Assembly (NCBI GenBank): GCA_029783825.1
Contig: JAREIK010000343.1
Location: 310,001-374,000, forward strand
Direction: 5' to 3'
Origin: Sapria himalayana
Taxonomy: Eukaryota; Streptophyta; Magnoliopsida; Malpighiales; Rafflesiaceae
Length of the DNA: 64,000 nucleotides
Shown piece after piece: positions 59,690 through 64,000 of this stretch. The notes beneath the pieces were generated by a model, which ran no database searches, was not told the DNA's origin, and saw only the letters and a list, made by a program, of their open reading frames with translations. The stretch's first letter is position 1, and each line of letters starts with the position of its first letter. Made by a program: the position numbers and the translations under genes.

Positions 59690-60420
59690 TAACAAAAATA
59701 TTTGAGAGTCAAAACTCATTTTGACAAGTTGAAGGCTATGAAATATTTAATGAAATTACCTATGACCAAAACTATTTTGAAAAGTAATCATGTTCTAAAG
59801 ATGATTGATCTTATGAATGAATTATAAATATTTAGAATTGAAATTATGTGGAATCCCAAGTCGATATCATTCTCGGGTCATTACTAGATTCATATAAGTA
59901 ATTATGCCTAAATTACTACATGAATAGATCTCAATGGACTTTGGCATAATTACTTAAAGAACTAATATTAGTTGAGAGGTTTATCAAGAAGCTAATTAAT
60001 ATTCTTATGACTGAAAGAGGTTCTTCTTGTAATTTGGTAGAAAAATAAAAGAAGAGAAATATTCATAAGTAAGTTCATAAAGCACCTCTGGACCTCAATG
60101 AATGGTGAAAAAGCTAGAGGACAAGTATTTTTACTAAAAGTAATCAAAACATTGGAAAAAGTAATGTCTACAATATCTCAACAAAGTGAACAAATCAAGG
60201 AAAAATTTATTCACTAGTGGATGAGACATGTTTTGTGGTGATATCTATTGGTACTTATTATGTAGACGTTAGAGCCACTAATCATTCTTGTGATTCTTAA
60301 TAGGATTACTAAGAAATTATGAAACTTAGTGATGGAGAGATTAATCTTCACATGGATGAACAATGCTATGAAAGTGGCAACTATTACATTGGGAGATTAT
60401 TATCTTAATTAAAGCGACAA
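59690..60420 (+). pseudogene. gag and protease remnants of copia element III
   Basis: NHVLKMIDLMNEL near 59795 fits the gag 'HVLKMI--I--LE' helix of this group. GTYYVDVRATNHSCDS near 60250, followed by KLSDGEINLHM, fits the protease 'W-IDSGATNHVC' region, with Asp-Ser-Gly changed to Asp-Val-Arg at the active site. Frames change repeatedly. Confidence 0.65.
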
Positions 60421-60559
60421 ATATTTATTGATATAAGATTATCTTTATGTAATCTATATTAGGAGGAGTTTAATCCCTATTTCTAGTATTGGCTAACGAT
60501 AGATATTTGATTTTGATTAATGAATAATGATTCTATCACAAAAAACTTGAATGAGAGAT

Positions 60560-61130
60560 TTATTTGTTCTGATTTATTGGTAGACAATATTTATATTATT
60601 AACAATGTTTTGTTTTTAATTAAACAAAATGAATTGAATAATAATAATGATTTGCCATATAAGAGAAAAAAATATTTCCATTTGAATTAAATATATATTT
60701 GGTACTTATGCTTATGTCATATAAATCTAAAATAAATCTCATTATTGGTTAAGAATGAACCTTTGTGTTCATTGGAAGTGGAGGCCCTTCTAGTTTGAGT
60801 CCAGCTTAGAAGAAAAGATGACTAGGTGGCCTTTCATGACTCAAGGCTATAAAGCCAACAAATAACTAACATTAGTTCATTCTGATTTATGTGGACTAGT
60901 GATTTTTTAGGCTAGAGATGACTTCGAGTAATTTATCACATTTATTGATGATTGCTCAATGTTTGGATATATTTATATGAAAGGTCATAAGTTTGAAGTA
61001 TTTGAGAAGTTCAAAGAGTATAGGGTAAAAATAGAGAAGCATCTCAGTAAATATCTAAAAATGTTATGATTTAATAGTGACAGTGAGTACTTTTGGAGAG
61101 GGCTTAGAGACTACTTATCATAAAAAGATA
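60560..61130 (+). pseudogene. Integrase remnant of copia element III
   Basis: LVDNIYIINN, YLCLCHINLK (the H-x-x-x-H region), LCSLEVEAL, then FITFIDDCSMFGYIYMKGHK and FEVFEKFKEYRVKIEKHLSK with FNSDSEYF. These match the integrase zinc region and catalytic core ('FIDDYSRYGY', 'FEKFKE', 'RSDRGGEY'), with Arg-Gly-Gly in the last changed. Confidence 0.8.
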
Positions 61131-62034
61131 TTACAACCCAGTTATCAGCACTTGGTATAGCAGAATGGAATAATATAGCAAAAAGAATGAATATATATTT
61201 TAATGGACTTGGTATGATAAATGATGAGTTATTTAGACACGTCTAATTCATGATGAGGATATTCCTTAGAATTAGTAAATTATATTCTAAAATTTGTATT
61301 ATCTAAGTTAGTACCTACTATTTCAACTAAATTGTGGATGGAGTGCAACAACAAACTTAGTATGAAATACACATTCATCTTTAGGATTACCTAGCACATA
61401 TACTGAAAGGAAATGTAGGTAAGTTAGAACCAATAATTGAAGTATGTTTCTTTTTTGGATATCCTAAAGTAATCAGGGTGACTTGTTCTATAGTCTAAAA
61501 AATCATGATATCAATGTTAGCACCAATGTGTGATTCTTGGAGGAAGTCTATGTAATGAACCACAAGTTTGCAAGTAGAATTATTCGAAACAAATTAAGAG
61601 AAAATAAAATAGTATTAATTTCTTTAATATTGATAATGCAATAAGAAACACCATAAAAACGTTCCAAATATATTATTGCCTAATTTTAATGGGAGGATAT
61701 TTGAGGAAAATATTAACACTAAACCTTATGTGATCCTACCAACAACTTGTCAGTAACACTATATGGGGAGCATAACAATGATTATTTACAAGAATCAACA
61801 TCTACACAACATACCACTAAAAGTGCATGGCCAAAAAGAGTGCCTCATTGTTGTAGGAGTGTTATTCATCAACTTGTGTGGTATACATTCTTAAGTAAGT
61901 CTTATGATTTAAACCTTGATGATTTAGATACTAACTCTTATAAAATTGATAAAGCATTTAAATATACAAATATAGATTTTGGTAAAAGGCTATGACATAC
62001 AATCCATGTACTCTAATCAAGTCTGGGGTCTTAT

Positions 62035-63060
62035 GCAATCACTTTAAAGGATAAAACCCATCAAATGCAACTGGATCTATAAGAAAAAGATGACAAATTT
62101 GAAACCTTTAAGGCTAGTCTTGTAGCAAAATGGTTCACTTAAAAAGAAATGATTGGTTATGACAGAAACTTTTTTTCTAGTAGCCATGCAAAACTCTATT
62201 ACAACTCATTTTAACTATATAATGTAACTAAAAAAATAAATTTCTAAATAGACATATCGAGGAGTTAAACAATATAATGAAACTAGGTAGTTCATAGAAA
62301 AGGGCTAAGAACACATGCTGTGTGTTGTACAAGTTTAAGAGATTTCTTTATGGACTTAAGCAATATTTTATATCTTAAAATATTTTATTTTGATCATTGT
62401 CCAACTGAATCTTATGTGTACAAAAAGTGTGATGAAAGCATGTTATAGCTTTATGTTAATTATATCTTACTCATTTGGTAATAATGGGTGGTGGGGGGGG
62501 GGGGGGGGGGGGGGTTTAATATCTTTAGTTAATATATAGTTATCCAACCAATTTGATATGAAAGACATGAGAGAAACCTGACACATTTTTGTGATCAAGC
62601 TTCTATATGATCACAAGCAAAGAATATTGGATTTATCACAAGCTAATTATATTGATCAGATTCTAATATATCTTAGCATTTAAAATTCTATGAAATGTTT
62701 TCTTCTCTTCAGACATAAAATTACTATATCAAAAAAATTATATTCCATAACACCAAATGAGATTGAGAAGATGAAAGCAATATGCATCTATGATTGGAAA
62801 ACTGATGTATGCAATACTTTGTACTATACTTGATATTTTCTTTGTTATTGGCGTGATTATCACATATTAGTCTAACTCAGCATCATTCCTTTAGGGTATA
62901 CAAACTTATATTTCTAGCTAGATAATTATTTTTATATTGTCTACCTCGGATGCTGTGCTTACCTTAGGCAATGGAGCCATAAGTTGAAGCATTAAATAAT
63001 TGTATATTATTGATTTCACATGACTCATTAGAATTAAATAATAATTGCATGAGGAACTAT
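62035..63060 (+). pseudogene. Reverse transcriptase and RNase H remnants of copia element III
   Basis: KPIKCNWIYKKK near 62046 and FETFKASLVAK near 62098 match the reverse transcriptase start ('PIGCKWVYK', 'FKARLVAKG'). KRFLYGLKQ near 62340, ESYVYKKCDESML near 62410 and LYVNYILLIW follow; the YVDD box now reads YVNY. FDMKDMRET near 62560, LDLSQANYIDQIL near 62630 and TLGNGAIS near 62960 continue to RNase H. The poly-G tract at 62493 splits the domain. Confidence 0.82.
62493..62514. repeat. Poly-G tract, 22 bases
   Basis: A long G homopolymer in AT-rich DNA, inside the reverse transcriptase remnant just after the catalytic box. True slippage from a short G run (GGGTGGTGGG precedes it) or a sequencing/assembly error are both possible. 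Confidence 0.85.
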
Positions 63061-63103
63061 GATATATTGATAATATATATTATCATATACTCATAATTAT
63101 AAT

Positions 63104-64000
63104 CACTAAAAGAAAAGAATAAATCAAAAATACTCAATTTTGTTTCTCATTTTGTCATAAAGTTCAAGTGGTGACATAATTAGAAATGGAAAAAATTTGT
63201 TACTAAAGCATTCCTTTTTAAATTTTAGAACTAGATAACACAATGACGTTTCTAAAATGTGCGATGGAATATTTTTGTCACTAATTTTAGTGATGAAAAT
63301 TTGATCTCGAATTCCATAGTTGATTTAGTGACTGAATAAAATAGAAACACAATATACATTTCTAAATTAGCAACACAATAAATTTGTAATGCAAGATACA
63401 CTAAATTAGAAATGAATTTTGAAATCTCATTTTTTGTTTCTGATGTATGCACCAAGAACATATTCCATTTGTGTAGTTTCTGTGTGATGTATACAATATA
63501 TAAATATATACAGAAACTATATAACATACAATCCAATAAGCACATGTACGTATTATTTATCAAATGATATTCACATAACATCCACTACAGAATAACACTT
63601 CAGATAAAAACATAAAAGTCCAATAATTATAATACACATTCATAACTTAATTTAAAAAATAATAACACAAACAAAAATTTCACAATAATAACTTTCGTTT
63701 CAAAAAATTAATAATATATCACAGATAACTATGAGTCCTTGTAGAGATGAGTATTATTCTCCGGATATCTGAATTGATACTCTTTAGAATGATTATAAAT
63801 AGATGATTCTTCTAATGACATGTACATTATTTTCTTCATCTTCAAAATCTTTTATTGCATTTCTTTCTCTCTTTTCATTCTTTATTTTTTTTCTCATTCT
63901 TTCATCCTTTCTTTTTTCCACTTCTTAAATTTCATTTTTCATCTCTTCTTTCTTTTATTGTCTCTCTTCATTCTTTTGTTACATCTCTCCATTATTTTAT
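63104..64000 (-). mobile_element. CACTA (En/Spm) DNA transposon II, terminus and 3' part, reverse orientation
   Basis: Begins with CACTAAAAGAAAA at 63104-63116, matching the terminus of copy I (CACTACAAGAAAA) with one change. The subterminal DNA has inverted words such as TTTTGTCACTAATTTTAGTG. In reverse orientation 63470-63545 aligns with 49045-49150 (GGATTGTATGTTATATAGT against AGATTGTATGTTGTATAGT; TGTATACATCA in both). 63830-63990 aligns with the charged tail at 48690-48800. The rest lies beyond the window. Confidence 0.8.

Larger units (their letters stand above)
56620..63103 (+). mobile_element. Ty1/copia LTR retrotransposon III (TNT1-94-like pol), degenerate, 3' end missing
   Basis: LTR, PBS, gag, protease, integrase, reverse transcriptase and the start of RNase H follow in the order of copia elements over about 6.5 kb. 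The element stops within RNase H, where a CACTA terminus begins at 63104, so the missing 3' part may lie beyond that insertion. Stops and frameshifts are everywhere. Confidence 0.8.

Noticed and set aside
1..64000. tRNA or rRNA genes
   Set aside because: No cloverleaf-like segment with proper box A and box B spacing, and no conserved rRNA sequence, was noticed on either strand.

Overview
The window looks like nuclear DNA from a flowering plant, probably a monocot. It is very AT-rich and crowded with decayed Ty1/copia retrotransposons, DNA transposons and short non-autonomous elements. A few pieces of host coding sequence sit among them. The monocot guess is an inference from a GC-rich, single-exon gene embedded in AT-rich intergenic DNA. 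No rRNA, tRNA, CRISPR array or bacterial-style gene cluster was seen.

Two host genes are supported. The first is a PhoD-like metallophosphatase on the minus strand, read here as five exons (29380-29532, 11880-12107, 11639-11760, 6535-6595, 6196-6336). They join in phase to 235 codons with GT/AG borders, and the remaining exons must lie left of the window. Intron 1 is about 17.3 kb and intron 3 about 5.0 kb; both are filled with repeats, so almost half the window is this gene. The second is a single-exon 215-residue protein at 51216-51863 on the plus strand, which I read as a divergent DUF617/MIZU-KUSSEI1-like protein. An 83-bp minisatellite lies just downstream of it.

Layout: 0-4 kb holds an unidentified AT-rich repeat family (R1) with GC-rich hAT-like MITEs inserted. 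4.8-5.1 kb holds a copia scrap. 5.3-12.1 kb holds PhoD exons 2-5, three copies of a TIR element with 8-9 bp target duplications, and a 263-bp tandem array. 12.1-29.4 kb is PhoD intron 1, with a copia element carrying both LTRs (17421-22311), a 3' copia remnant (24340-25075) and several hAT-like MITEs. 29.4-29.5 kb is PhoD exon 1. 30-34.4 kb is a further MITE cluster. 34.7-39.2 kb holds two more R1 copies. 41.1-41.5 kb is a Harbinger-type MITE. 42.5-43.3 kb is a copia relic. About 44.9-49.5 kb is a CACTA (En/Spm) relic with a recognisable terminus. 50.9-52.3 kb is the single-exon gene. 53-56.6 kb is simple repeats and unassigned DNA. 56.6-63.1 kb is a second long copia element with its 5' LTR and primer-binding site. 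63.1-64 kb is a second CACTA of the same family in the opposite orientation, apparently inserted into that copia.

No autonomous element appears intact: all the pol and transposase readings are broken by stops and frameshifts. I found no convincing undescribed multi-gene system. The most informative structures are the repeat-stretched PhoD gene, the two tandem arrays with A-B-A-B substructure, and the datable nested insertions.
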